Origin: Yoonia sediminilitoris
Lineage (GTDB): Bacteria > Pseudomonadota > Alphaproteobacteria > Rhodobacterales > Rhodobacteraceae
Direction: 5' to 3'
DNA length: 64,000 nt
Assembly: GCF_003058085.1 (NCBI RefSeq)
Contig: NZ_QBUD01000002.1
Location: 62,001 to 126,000 of the forward strand
The translations under genes were made by a program, and so were the position numbers. The notes beneath the pieces are model-generated. The model ran no database searches. It was not told the origin of the DNA and worked only from the letters and a program-made list of their open reading frames with translations. Shown here one piece after another: positions 50,101 through 52,216 of this stretch (positions within the stretch are counted from its first letter, which is position 1; every line of letters starts with the position of its first letter).

Positions 50101-51489
50101 TGTTGCCTGCAAGGACAAGCCTTGCGTGTTGCTGTTGACAAAGGTGCCCAGAATTTCGGTGATGTCAGTGCCAAAATTGGTTGTGGCAACACCAACAAAG
50201 TCAGACGTGACAATGTTGCGGATATCACCGCCACTGGTCGCCGCTATATTGGCGTCACCGCCCGCACCAAGCGTGACATTGTCTGCCGCACTCGTCCCGT
50301 TGAGTTCGACGCTGGTATCGCGATCAATATCAAGTGTAGAGACAAGCAAATCATAGCCATTGCCGCTTGACGTTTCACTGACCAGTTCGACATTGCCACT
50401 TGTGTCGCGCAAACTATCAAGGAATTCATTGAGCGTCGTCAGCTCGATATTCACATCGGTGTTGGTGCTGGCCGCGATATTCAAGGACGGATCGCCATCA
50501 ATGCCCGGCGTTGCATCGCCGCTCGCCGCGATGATGGATGCACCCGCACGAACCTCGACGGTAGTTGTGGTGTTAATGTCATTCACGGAAACAGCGGCGA
50601 GCAAATAGTCACCGGTAATTGTCAGATCCACATCGGTATCGGCCGTCAGGGAAACTGCGTCACCGTCGATTGTGACATCCTCGCCGACAGTCACATTGGC
50701 TGCCGCTGTCAGATCAAAATTGCTGGCCTGCAAGCCAAGCGTCGATTGCGTCGCGTCAATGCCAGCGTCCGCAGAAACGGAAATGACGTCATCAGAATAG
50801 ATGTCGGCATTCAGCGTCACACTCGCCGTTGCAGAGGTCGCCCCGACAAATGTGCCGATCGCGCTATCAGTCGCATTCAGATCGACAGCGCCCACACGTG
50901 CCGTATCTGATCCGATTGCTGCATCTACGACAATGCTTTCTGCGTTCAGGTTCAGACTGCCAGTGAACCCCCCCGAGAAGTCAGTGATCGTGATCGTGTC
51001 GTTGCCGCCTTCGGTATTCAGGACGATATCGAAGTCGGCGGATGGGTCTGTCATAGCTTCGAACACAACCGACACCTGGTCGTCACCAGCACCGGTATTG
51101 ATTACAAAGCTGTTGTTCAGGCTATAATCGTTGCCATTTCCACTGTCGGCAGGACCCAGATTAAGGACGGTAATATCTTCGGGTCCACCCTCCCAAGACA
51201 CGCCAACCCTTTGACGCAGGCCCAGGCCATCGCCTTGATCTGATTCAAAAAACCGGACCGTCAAAGCGTCTGAATCAGCCGCGCCAGCCAGCGAAACAGC
51301 GGAAATATTCAAAGGGTCCGCACTTAGCAGGACGCGCTGCTCCATCGGATCAAGCATCAAACGCCATGCGGCTTCCTTGATGCGGTCAAACCGGGCCCTG
51401 TCGTGACGCCGCAACCGTGCGCGATTCCGTCTGTTCAATGGGATTTTAGGGAGAACTCCAGCAGCCTGGCGATCAAATGGCATTGACAT
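20152..51489 (-). CDS. Giant 10,445-residue LEPR-XLL/RTX repeat protein
   Basis: One uninterrupted 31.3-kb ORF for a very large acidic, repetitive, presumably surface or secreted protein. The N-terminus is not a Sec signal: an Arg-rich stretch (about 20-39) is followed by LDPMEQRVLLSADPL (46-60), a variant of the LEPR-XLL motif found at the start of very large bacterial proteins. Residues about 650-3970 alternate two motifs (AFNTxGY and a YR-G-VDL-W-E module). About 2830-4930 is dominated by Ala/Gly repeats of the GVGVSxGxxxAxN type. About 5000-7700 holds filamentous beta-repeat-like sequence with a Tyr/Trp-rich insert (about 6176-6300). About 8040-8580 resembles Calx-beta repeats, and about 8820-10100 is RTX (GGxGxDxI). 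I noticed no cysteine. The ribosome site AGGAAGGA lies 7-8 bases before the ATG. Likely an adhesin or matrix protein; function is inferred. Confidence 0.93.
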   Translation of the reverse strand: MSMPFDRQAAGVLPKIPLNRRNRARLRRHDRARFDRIKEAAWRLMLDPMEQRVLLSADPLNISAVSLAGAADSDALTVRFFESDQGDGLGLRQRVGVSWEGGPEDITVLNLGPADSGNGNDYSLNNSFVINTGAGDDQVSVVFEAMTDPSADFDIVLNTEGGNDTITITDFSGGFTGSLNLNAESIVVDAAIGSDTARVGAVDLNATDSAIGTFVGATSATASVTLNADIYSDDVISVSADAGIDATQSTLGLQASNFDLTAAANVTVGEDVTIDGDAVSLTADTDVDLTITGDYLLAAVSVNDINTTTTVEVRAGASIIAASGDATPGIDGDPSLNIAASTNTDVNIELTTLNEFLDSLRDTSGNVELVSETSSGNGYDLLVSTLDIDRDTSVELNGTSAADNVTLGAGGDANIAATSGGDIRNIVTSDFVGVATTNFGTDITEILGTFVNSNTQGLSLQATSLTQTETEGKAAINDVDIGRTHIGMANAVLDAGAEDLTLAATDSARFYATSTSTSINAESYSRVQLGYAAALNMLDRDTTITLTDSDLDTTGILSAKVESSVWSVVLSEKLQRQGVTNASNGVDQWSFSGTLAVNEMNGDVALTATNTTFDGATVMIDADNTAIFSSRSESGTSLTGSSGGAVGISVAMNVLGVDVGNYLGLAINTLIGIDLGSSLAPYGATVTLTNSAVTATGAASVTADNMLQASAFMSNAAKTSADSAFQNSAGAAVAFVLAQNKIATRAKVEVNGGAGISGATLDVLATDDTTVAAETLVVSDSVTSSNFGLSLTDELIATFADATYRTDGTNAYTDGVRGLTLVREADPTVTVGFGDTVMAMPNYLESDGGTATPDTIYKFMVDGTEEVNLATEDFSDKSRWRAELATDIIPTGLNATDANSQAFGGMLVRNDVKTESAITVTGAALTTAAGDAMISATESSNVTAKADIGISSSGGSSVTGKGDSRAVGGAIVINTVIGEATAVLTDIDGTDIAGKLSVLATSTITLDAQLKALVNTGSEAGLLLIAFNTLGYDAGNIAFQTLDALIGLEIGTKDVATTTAGINSDNVSAGAIDVIATNEATLTSSRDSNASSAAAAAQGAGGEVLAGTLVSNALAGGAEAYIINATVTGVVTDTGAVLVKADDAATLNATSASVTAQSTSNDLFVGVINETAQKLLDSYKFTSLSGTRDLTFGDDVYVDGTVFRFMGDSATDVDLGTENYTNVNLWKEMTATTIVPSKLATLLMKVAGMKGGGSKSTFAMITRNEVEGGAEAYIKDATVLSAGDIAVTAAERSRLNAVEASEVEAKEAGAGVVATNSVLSQAKAFVEDSDLTAGGADGAITVEALNLIVADATVTLTAVAKAETVGLLFAFNTVGYDNHNIFFQAAEALLGSDYLTPLVTDIQTYGAEAYANRANLTAEGDITVSAESREALGTIDQAAVDAQALNDLGVADGDSDDADDDAAVAVALKAQFIALGILPADSEATLTVETLAEEAQWYVSDDAGNLWQLLAEVQDDGTTDLNVYLVNLLNARIGNDQKVKAKNDLALVDRFLAQKKLDKDRAEAEKKGEEFKGKLKYGANGAAAGGVLASNKVLSETKAWIGGDVATFESTGTVSALRDGDIVRAADGTLYRFDGDDRVRVTDYDNLSIAEPFTLVADDTIKLVTAITADDGTEFAAGDILSYTGADLSDAAGIDLIAAIIANGGDFDVVNPVLSIDLSSENYNGPDWTEVTDARAFTVQSNNGALTVFAADTANVRADSSLTVSAIVENNIDGFQKIANQLTQEDYSFTTSSGTKDLIEGDVVRIGALGPNSEEGKFYRFEGATATSVDLSALTVGGGGLLDLTNDTLWTEISDDSDLSDVLFPSLGNLADSNSVANGGIIVLNDVQGGVSALIDTMNAIADGDITVDALANATLLAQLASSVESSGGSAWGSGDSIARQGVISTNAARNSATAEIKDSDVSSTNGSVDVTAAQRTVMDATLNATGKTGDEVVSVTLAFNTLGYNASNVLFNTVEAVSADPAFHRLVDPSAPASAIAKITNSDVDASVDITVDARSEELLNSTVSNTAESAAGALTGANGKSFGLIIASNKVLGEAKALIDNADAAADAKIDAGDNIAVTATDTQRHFANVKLVSASSTLNDAGAAVLQETLNDVTPVDWVRSAATSQEVALRFGHLVRMPDDGGPFAGKVMEYMGPSDPAQGETVYASTDRVTDLVQGDLVRVVDEATGVATFYRYDNATPLPRDPNRINSIDLSAVDYGTTDWVEENTNADGLRYDGVVDLATTDFSDADYWKESVSSQIIPQGLNIPSGGDQDSDSVATGAMFVYNQLIGEAQADVSNATLEADDDITIRATLSSEMKATTDAATSSSGGTVAGTGTSRAVSGVVATNLLTGSATASAQDASLTAQADATDTTGTVTVEAINGVKMTALTSANIATGDEGYNIVLAFNSMGYNATNVLFNAFGALIGDPDLTNGAEDTRNPVEAYAFMSNVQVIAADAIIVNAVNEAELIAEVNNETTSAASAFVEASGTTGSGVLSLNKVLSSARAEVTGGYSAADGGTVDIVRGDFVIAADGTVYERTGGGIPGFDLTTPITDGGGWTERAEGVAAINSLQAGGAVIVTSSDDALIDAKNKMATATTVSNDGGLSIFTGALETLMADYAFTTASGLQFLLQGQRVLGRAPTDPTEERKKYTYIGENSEEPVDLATVDFSDTDLWKEVIVTDIESLVPSSISLNVTQSDATAVGVLLSVNDLQSSVRTKLAGADVDVTDGFVFVSAVENAKIDAKNEGFVKAKGGSLFAADSNVIAVNANIATNNVTSTSSAEVVDADVTVGNANETNEASRTLDIGGRAEQRDDEGAVIREDTQQFVTPEDGDMTVYSNNTAQIDATLDTTTIAEGGGGNTVAVGASVAFNSVGIDAQNVLFNLADTFVGTTVATPDPSSATARVARSTVDVADDLIVDADNNTIIDAEIMNAAVATGVSLADQSNAISVGVIIAMNRTASDTTAEIVDSNSVQARRGSVTVTSDDMAAINAAVTATSVSAAVGTGGSKSVSVAASFARNEVNSNADASISGASILAGEDIAVTAMRDASITAQGLSAAMAVGLSAGGSSGQISFSGGAAVGFNSVNGQAHADVTNSTLNAGDEITVDADSNSRIDATVLAASVSGAFNLGNGATGVGIGAVYVDNVIGYSQTTPTLTGTVLDTTDSVTTITNGTYVQGTEGSPISGQTYRYIGASPRQVTDSEGNVIANGVDLRIEDFADVSLWERVDLTKGTQATAYASMDNVSVASGAADTPPVLVSVTADSAQAITATAAAAAVALAGSTGGARAIAGGGAAARNMIAGGAVAEITGAGSDVNADAVEVKANDSSTINALTAAAAVSASVSGGTSIAASIGLGLAFNEVDNNVSARIVGADVTTTATDGVTVEAVVAPGASFVADNADAAVTEESLNDLTVTDLNSAGNAAEATDASEDSTTRAVLVGLMDAKLTDTLVADTVDDLSELAFSKANDGTKWVMVDGLGRTFNLAFNDSGVLTFEVATISAVTGAAAFAVGAGSNGYAVAGAGAYGQNVVLSSTSAYLDGAEINAGTGNVSITADNQSSINALTVAAAISAGFGSTGVGVSIGAAIAQNLIGATTSGSDPVLTTAYIRDSSVVTSGDVDVTATSNQKINAVNVAGAVSIAAGSNGIAVSGTGVYVRNVIDTNTTAMIEGDATTLLPSGYSIDAASVDVSATNNAQINAVAGAASIAAAAGSTGVGVSIGVSVAQNEIDGTTQAVIRNAITGGVNATTGNVNVTATDVAQINALSAAAGLAAGFGGTGVGVSLAGALAFNRIGAGVAATINNARVHTQTGGVSVIASSEGQINAAIVSASVAIAAGGTGVGVGIGASYANNMIGHDYTNPATTFTSDQTLTPGQQLVTGNTVRVTQGMNAGRTFEYIGTTPLQPNQDTNADQALNGADNIPLIGVDYNNVEQWKEIGISRTPAPVTASIINSSIDAAADLNVEATTTQTINAASVAIAAALAAGGTGVGVSLSGAVVQNRISTAPHAFIQGVGAEGISARTITVTAEDASAINTAAIAASLSVAGGGVGVAVSLGVSLAFNTVQNDVQAYITNAGNVSATGTNADGEGVVVRASTAGDEAPTDLPASLTPAYINGVADNDNTDDALNSALAAIDTVDGELRVTIIEAGSRWAVVDESGRAWNLTYEGGQLKAQRTTINAIAGAVSVGVGIGGTSVAVAGAGAFAVNVVLSNVTAHITDSIVSATGGDIKVDADSASLINAAVLTASLAASAGGVGVGVALGVSVARNFIGKDAQGNTVANTGLTQARITNSTITAQGDVNVLADSLKTINSLVFAGSAALSAGYVGVSVAGSGVYAENAIAGTTHATIDMGNGNVTGDAITVNAADSSKIEAIAGAVAVSVAIGFVGVAVSLAGAYADNDIANVTLADITETSPATGSVIANAGDITVNASDVALIRTIAAAAALSVAGGAVGVAVSGSGAAATNRIGNTTRSEVVGATLVANSANPVEVVLVQAYERDAAGELVLDANGLPIPLFETDAAGEVIFYNADGTIATVNADGSTTPAGAQPRAILTPQQEQARAGADSVIFNADGTIKSEYSGLQVQARDANGVLRYNITYNETTGTNEFVPVLVALTGPLATNDAVYLADGNPLFVNRLVPGTPVAQDINVTAVSNGRIDAEIISAAVSLGGGGVGVGVSVGGSLARNFIGNGANSGVFAAVRGGANLTAKTDINVTASMTSEIDAYVGSFSVALVVGGVAVGAAGAGSFAYNTLNYGVGVSVDSSTLNAGGLANITATDDATIDASVESAAVAAAAGVAAYAGAVAVSLAENTVSNTITATLHNSDVNAGNLTLSATDDTEVDVEARAAALSVAAGVGAAVSGGGALAQITADSTVSAVVSGTGNDDVIVVPGTMTVEAINSSDLDAEVEVLSVAAGLFGFSAAGSKAIINTRQSGSANSVTARVGGVNLTAGTLDIDARSQIKTKANVEGFSAAATASLGVSEAIIRTGAKIVTEVGSSTGSLTVGTLTATAGSESTTPTGYLADATAQASSGAILIGASSTTVVVENTDNIAARIATDATINADNLVMDAYSNVKQRGLSSAAAAGLVGVGAATSSVTSDTNVAATVGNRADITGGNVVILASGVTDHAALTKTGAYGLASGAAARPVTRATANIDAVVLDASSTANRADIDITGLFQIGASQTSKIDTEVETDAFGAIAGAGADADNYITSTVDSGIGNNAKVSSGTMVLTANNRLDRVDNGGNDVDAQTGGIASGASASSNTTVNFDTTVTFGNNVDVDTSDRSGNLFAKAFNEINIVDKVRLETAGAVSGAGAFLSLDARNVSADIIVGTNADIEALGELEFEASGKFDIYLQSYSETYGAATVALGNAFIDVTPANTITINENATVLSHGDMFMSTGTDKDLTIETVKLEARVDNIAGSAIPIDDLETRALYLAENIIEIKGGALVESFQNIDLNADELGFGSVIGMAKGTNWASAIGDAIDSAFGGSNNDTGPGFGLADARSQIINDGTVRTGARRNLNLDITGIINVGTEENPVAGLVMDGTRDEFGELIIKATLGQAGIRSSGQIALEEARRNLTTYGYDQSGNQLDNEFTRFYLDEISRIEQEMLATGEAVQLSNGRIVPRDRVDFVISVDDIVAAAGRVRILTDQLHGSGTFDAPKDVEVTITNDTIASILFNEIIIPEQNGGVFFNGYEVTDVTNSLTQSDAENVAAVNAAIQAENAVSVSKDNGPLAGTGIAPVALQVPTLNFLPSGISDPSSPGQSAPLIDISVTLNTRLVDPEDTAFLDQTDGVNRPVDQNIIFAGDIYAPLANLQIIGPDGPNDVNIEVRGTVNTAGFQADVGGTISIITKGTVHVSGDPYGKFINSGVIGNGTASALITLNIGGTDFAILSSGVQTLANNLDQSPSTSPDDRTGDTRTVSLQANTINVRGGYININGVVQAGKDTFNLTLGDYEQRQIERAGAGDTRIYLSNSDFIATYNRGTNSLTIIGMAPKGGEISLEGRIVSTSQGQLISHAGYPRISITNNMGLAGLNLVVEDMNVDTKGRGTIIIKDKNRGVRSDGSDLALYETKYVTDANGVVSSSTILITDPSQTLGGVTVANTRGVDGTGRIIASDTFQTVEGFRYGWIVGEGSRTEIIQEETQNSWLGIDFLIPDLTSVPVVDTTVLSRSLVPNSNYFYQVNDKDTYNDLSKPWDYTYDYDRTTLERTSEQTGYRSTTTWYGKTSTWRQFTTIETNFDKHTHTIAADRDIGIRFIGYNAGAININAGSANLIVAGQITNSTGTTNLITQGNLTTASYGDGGSVAQVTGRIVNITANGNVGERNRSILSADAPDVSTALSSVQISLIDDVTAQLNVTAGGDIFLQQKTGDVRVGTIQSLGGGRVELIAGSIGDDATAATGGSIIANGAGLIAGGQLFLDADGTIGTETTDIQLNTGDRVADTITARAPVGIYLTEISNSLRVFEIASSGDVEVSVTDGDLIDANQRQIVDERAVSELLDGVWGDMQLLGDVDADGNPTGGPALDKINEAIDRLREGRARDYDQYWDWRESMSASQLQDVRDGNAQLGFSDPALQAEEDAALIAFYTEQAYLDDPSLDPNDAADQATAAATAAAALSATKASRTAQFLTLDAQYGSAASRTDPRPELTTQEERDRIAAGIKVWTQSELLNGIGAGLLKPVTDTTLTTEDANIIGRNVTLEIGGTVGQTQGEVTIITNTGAQLSEADQLVIGAAERADLFFLVSQIQTGAVDFDLDANSMTLRSGTWNADLLVGQTVQVQGNAVNATEENRFYVIESFSADRETIFFENQEDAETFGAQAAEVTAVELNVTVNVSAIVNDPRGTTQDAIVSVEAGNRLTRTEGSFEPTADTPGFREDDLVLLSTTRAYTPEDEAAQVETANANTASNRYVVLSVDATSMVLGNEDGTPLTLAIESGVTMTIDQYVPLVAVQVQQREDFDVTVSEMINVTSQGETFLGSDAENSVLRVGAINVANVGEDAGELRLKSSGSIINGSDADGTLDEFGVPIVNLTAGSIVLEASRGGIGTDTDRIYINQREGGILTARALNSIYVTEAAGDMLVGTVFSSGGDANLATLSGDILDGNGNSLVNIQANNIVLNASGSIGAANGAAGENDLELEAPNAGTLTLTAGNNIYVTEAGNMVINSVVGGQTAGNSIRLTSGSNMTDAVDNTAPVITGYNVELIAREGVIGNASQELDINTTGGLFNASASLGNIYVMETTGDLILEQVGTGDAFTAFLTARAGSILNGALVNQSNITGGRAFLVASSNIGASDKRLYTTIGSIQSVSGTDESAASGSTYVFNNGSLEALTENANAAMMARNDVFVTATSPIIVSSNVVTTFGNINIVANESSDAEYAADLNAAIVAGRPANYLDLTAQEQADIDAASAAAFPSEDDYDSVTVKSGVTVFATSGDVNIWAGDHVVIEDTAQVIAAADVNIYTDVATNAANTDGSNNLTGTDPIVVVQAGRDDLDGGDVTISGAIIAGTNIQINTGAAGPVGLAATEQRDVVTVTGELSAGARIDILTGGDNDTVILTDMEMTAPQMRVDGEAGEDFIEIRDNGAVTGVLTLAGGADSDRIEVTRLASHAAGDRLILDGGMGADDMQIQTWGSIAGAAEGADYRITIADTGGINAANGVDTVDVLGTTDNDVFLSRANFVALMHGTEDQTIGLAPDRPTSVERIDYDRSLNGRLSLIGLEGDDVFVSDDNGTIMTMDGGIGNDKFQFGQVFGSEPIAGGTYDDGSGNLISNGIAAGDDITTVLTTRGYLSSGASYAVTAFGGEDNDQFTVYSNRAEVRLEGEDGNDEFIVRAFLLGTGIDAQGDVQVRAGEGDDSIEYNINAPVDIDGGAGFDRVVAIGTEANDIFVVTEDGVFGAGLNIRISNTEEAIEVDGLEGDDTFYIQSTSEGTVTNVIGGLGSDTFNVTGDVNGLVYAADISGRSAGINHRAEIADPADVDYTTSLLQGISATVADAVQGVVVVQPTGAGTEVAEGGAPDSYTVELAEAPEVGEVVYVTIAAGIASRQDRRLEVPTMAEDTTIMLSGNTITRMDGSWVADGFGDWQGITITDAGDNSGSYDVVGISDDGLTLTIDGSFADNVNTVTGPTTGITVTGREAGTVELSTNGGAYTDGIVLEFTSANWNVAQTVDLRAVDDAAQEGTRIVQISHAVDSTDATFNGAKVSNLIVTVGDNDLPEVKLTQTGADTFIHEGGEFTYDDPADTDDTDGIDQITANSEITDTYEVVLSRQPAEGEIVRVTLTDDSNSSDIIYSQTVIDFDSTNWDQPITVTLTAVAGDDVERDERVIVSHTVESLDAAETPLAGGVYATAAVAELTVEVSDGDSAGIIVRESDGNTVIIDQPGETDTYTIRLTRAPVGEVTINIVDDGQNRPVPGGRVTETVLQDRDIPLTFVRNPDGPDTIVRNDGRDFREDGFLSGTVMDITGTANNNAPYAIAEISEDGSTIILSGAQPVVDEVAALANIRVVIAQVTFDATNWHEEVTVALEADTGFEPTALDRITKTFPVEDHDTARIRGPLIIDGGPTKGRAINAAIMLATESDPGPFDVTVATDERFQNDRVNIFNDSVSLDDEGRMYNIADGRTQIDGIGMGSGIVSIPQGEGLDPLEFNRGISISTTEIIEVMLGQGDDTFTIDGTNISSDYNNTGDGVVNLPITLIHGGGGADTITVNDISVAENGNRSLLAIYGDTDATGARYNFEGGAPNGNAFNFNAVGAPEDHGDTIDARNVTLSDTELGLVIYGGAGNDTIFGSTGRDQIAGGSGDDVINAGDGQDIVYGDNGFDIDLVTRDLIEVSFVDPAPQYLSGDTRVAGRDRLIGGAGRDVLIGDHGLVWQVPGTNKITSTADFARIESTDFGAGNDDTIFGNEGDDIVLGGAGSDTITLGGGNNIAFGDNGLIDWTMRDGDNSSIDLIQTVAASVGDNDTITAGSGNDVVLGGQGTDTINAGSGTNVMLGDTGRITGYSSGAGLDSLELTLATITSTDPTAGARDLITTGTDTDYVVAGTGADDVTTAGASDAADVIFGDNAEMRFRVAVAGDVEPVLRAARSIFLTDGGADTIQTNAGGDIVVGGVGGDLITGAGGNDIIFGDNGYLAGFTTAPVGEALISLAAAQTLASTVGGRDTIRVGTGAAIVFGGADEDIIDTQVAGTLDAADILFGDHGRARFATPDGDTPQPIAIRLDSVNTGDGANDTITSGAGADIVVGGFGSDTINANDGANIVFGDNARLIGTQDFALADDGLPMSLVSLTTIDATIGDVDFIDTGLGADIVLGGAGADEIKANNGDGPAVFDASNILVGDHAEMMFHNPEAGTNFPSLVRSIDLIEGGDDMIQSGAGFDLLIGGTGSDTIFGLGGNDLIAGDHLQVEGTLDLSTMPLIDPAEAAFFATSIGTQVADGGAADMILGGAGDDMIMGQTGADTIFGGSGDDDIIGGHNVAGGADAGDAIDGGAGDDVVLGDNGSIYRKTTLLDNRMRALAGTQIYGTNVNTNDGQLLVTGTQQENVDGTVQRDILVFDHAEGASTSVYGDDYIAGGSEDDMIFGQLGDDVIQGDGTIDFDLNGIADVFEGNAVGAGRGMDGLLTIDASVEDHNGVGRDGDDYIEGNAGEDVVFGNLGRDDIIGGSSENYGIITRADRMDGSDLLFGGAGTDTSRNNLGDDGDSAHARDSDTIAGDNANIYRLVGVGGVSSGAYLTFNYDTYGGDVRLVARGVDLLDYTEGGRDFDAASEATDQGAADEIHGEGGDDTIYGQLGDDALFGDAQSDDIIGGTGNDWISGGTGVDGVIGDDGRIMTSRNSTQSGESLYGINALNSVDNLLIAADQNALRTVVDRDGLLVKSVNLTPFSNNPGDQNDQYWEATESSDIIFGGWGGDFLHGGVGSDAISGAEALPIAARPQDHNGNIISFDTPFNPGNVAAVNTTEFGGVTSPAIHLVFLPLVDQSIGRAVISFNDDNEVTLEAGNNPFFLNFDHTEGQLDNRSENGLLSDGDDRIFGSIGNDILFGGTGRDHIYGGYGNDLINADDDLTSGGVNAGDPAGLNDVPDDDISYEDFAFGGAGRDFLIANTSGDRLVDWNGEFNEYFVPYRNAGAPTVINSYSTAIEAYIVRVGQADGMDSTRKADVDPILRADGTPLSNAGEPYGELGLVNNDITNPVNQAEFIKQSGAGVLTGRGTVNDGAILTPPVVPSGQRLADSTLDNFGPSSTVSGQTGLYAGDATTRNTPIIADTGAMRPTGEMISSFVTEVGVVVDLSGLATLAGVNPADSVSSYVYDEATDQFIAVDSAATPRVTETNTVIELFDTDGALFAYVDEMGGVWIVDDIDDNPQGQRDRTAPPAEEDAIEDDWLLEATVATNGAAAVAMPYRSLRGREDT
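21190..25030 (-). repeat. RTX (hemolysin-type calcium-binding) repeat region of the giant protein
   Basis: Codes for roughly residues 8820-10100. Glycine/aspartate nonapeptides such as GGAGNDTIFG and GGSGDDVINAG recur. They are interrupted at regular intervals by GDNGxI- or GDHGxx-type segments of about 40-60 residues rich in SL and TxxxxG, giving a higher-order period of roughly 90-110 residues. In RTX proteins such repeats bind calcium and fold outside the cell. After the block comes a GDRLVDWNGEFNEYFVPY segment and a non-repetitive C-terminal tail. Confidence 0.88.
25760..27360 (-). repeat. Calx-beta-like repeats in the giant protein
   Basis: Codes for about residues 8040-8580. At least three units share the frame xSYTVxLxxxPxxGExVxVTI, then FxxxNWxxxxTVxLxAxDD, then EGxRxVxxSHxVxS. 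This is the usual appearance of Calx-beta or related immunoglobulin-like domains placed before RTX repeats in large adhesins. Confidence 0.75.
39530..49000 (-). repeat. Interspersed 'YRxxG...VDL...W.E' modules in the giant protein
   Basis: A module of about 50-70 residues recurs at roughly 48.9, 47.85, 46.6/46.3, 46.0, 44.95-44.6, 43.75, 43.4, 41.75 and 39.6 kb. The consensus by eye is GDxVxxxxGxxYRYxGxxxxxVDLxxxDFSDxxxWKE, often followed by IIPxxLN. Examples are VFRFMGDSATDVDLGTENY and YTYIGENSEEPVDLATVDF. Aromatic residues at fixed spacing (Y, Y/F, W) recall small carbohydrate-binding modules, but I cannot assign a family. Confidence 0.75.
42670..49540 (-). repeat. 'AFNTxGYxxxNVLFN' motif repeats in the giant protein
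   Basis: Six copies at about 49.5, 48.4, 47.35, 45.45, 44.1 and 42.7 kb. Examples are AFNTLGYDAGNIAFQTLDAL, AFNTLGYNASNVLFNTVEAV and AFNSVGIDAQNVLFNLADTF. They alternate with the YR-G-VDL-W-E modules, so residues about 650-2950 are built from long super-repeats of roughly 350-630 residues. Confidence 0.75.
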
Positions 51490-51496
51490 GCGTCAA

Positions 51497-51506
51497 TCCT
51501 TCCTTT
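51497..51506 (-). promoter_or_regulatory. Ribosome binding site of the giant gene
   Basis: On the minus strand AAAGGAAGGA ends 7 bases before the ATG at 51489. It is a near-ideal Shine-Dalgarno site and supports this start over the in-frame ATG two codons later. Confidence 0.7.
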
Positions 51507-51664
51507 GCCCCGGAATTCCCGTATCCCAAGGACGAAAATTAATCTTTCCAACAACCAACGGCAGTGGGACCCGTCAGCATAAAACGTTGAGCAGCCGAAA
51601 ATTGACCGCCGTCGCCTTCGTCACCTTCTTCTGACTGTGTTTAAATTTCAAGGCAAATACATGG

Positions 51665-52216
51665 CTAATTTATGGCTAACCTGTTCCTGATGTGAGCGAT
51701 TGCGTCTTTTTCAATATTTTTTTTCGCGTCACATCCGTTTAGGCAAATGTCCGCAGATGGCATTATCCGACTACGCTGCATCTTTAGCGCCCGCCGCGTC
51801 ATTGACCTGTAAACAGACAGCCATCCGCCCAACCAATCAGCAAACCCGCGATCACCCGACCCTGCAGCCGCAAGGGCACTCAGCTTCCGGGCCAGGGCGA
51901 TATCATCGGGGCATTCCAGCCAGATCGAAACGGTCACAAGGTCCCCCGCGACGGGGCATGATTTCCCGAAAGGTGTTTCAAAAATAACACAGTTTTCGTG
52001 GCGCAAGATGGCATCCCGCAAGCCCGGTGCTGAAACCGCTGACATCGGTGCGCCATCGTCCAACCACGCCGTGATCGCGTCGGGCGCCCAGCTTGTCATA
52101 ACCTCGAAATCATCATATCCAACCACCCCGCAGCCCAACGCATCCGCAAGGCCCATGGCCAGCGTAGACTTCCCAGAACCCGGCGGGCCAGAGACTGAAA
52201 TCACATTCAATTTCAT
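51665..52216 (-). CDS. P-loop kinase-like ATPase
   Basis: A 183-residue cytoplasmic protein with a perfect Walker A motif SGPPGSGKST near residues 9-18 at the end of the first strand. An Asp pair (GYDDFE) follows, resembling the substrate region of uridine-kinase or shikimate-kinase-like P-loop kinases. A later IWLECPDDIALARK segment matches the second-strand and lid region of small-molecule kinases. The substrate cannot be named. It starts with a 4-bp overlap with the upstream methyltransferase, so the two form an operon. The giant gene begins 175 bp downstream on the same strand, and no clear terminator separates them. Confidence 0.78.
   Translation of the reverse strand: MKLNVISVSGPPGSGKSTLAMGLADALGCGVVGYDDFEVMTSWAPDAITAWLDDGAPMSAVSAPGLRDAILRHENCVIFETPFGKSCPVAGDLVTVSIWLECPDDIALARKLSALAAAGSGDRGFADWLGGWLSVYRSMTRRALKMQRSRIMPSADICLNGCDAKKNIEKDAIAHIRNRLAIN

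Noticed and set aside
20152..51489. CRISPR array or DNA-level tandem repeat
   Set aside because: The repetitive appearance is at the protein level with variable spacing; no identical direct repeats with unique spacers were seen.
10314..51489. Type I secretion operon for the giant RTX protein
   Set aside because: HlyD-type adaptors are present, but no ABC transporter (Walker A with LSGGQ) or TolC-like gene was found in the window.
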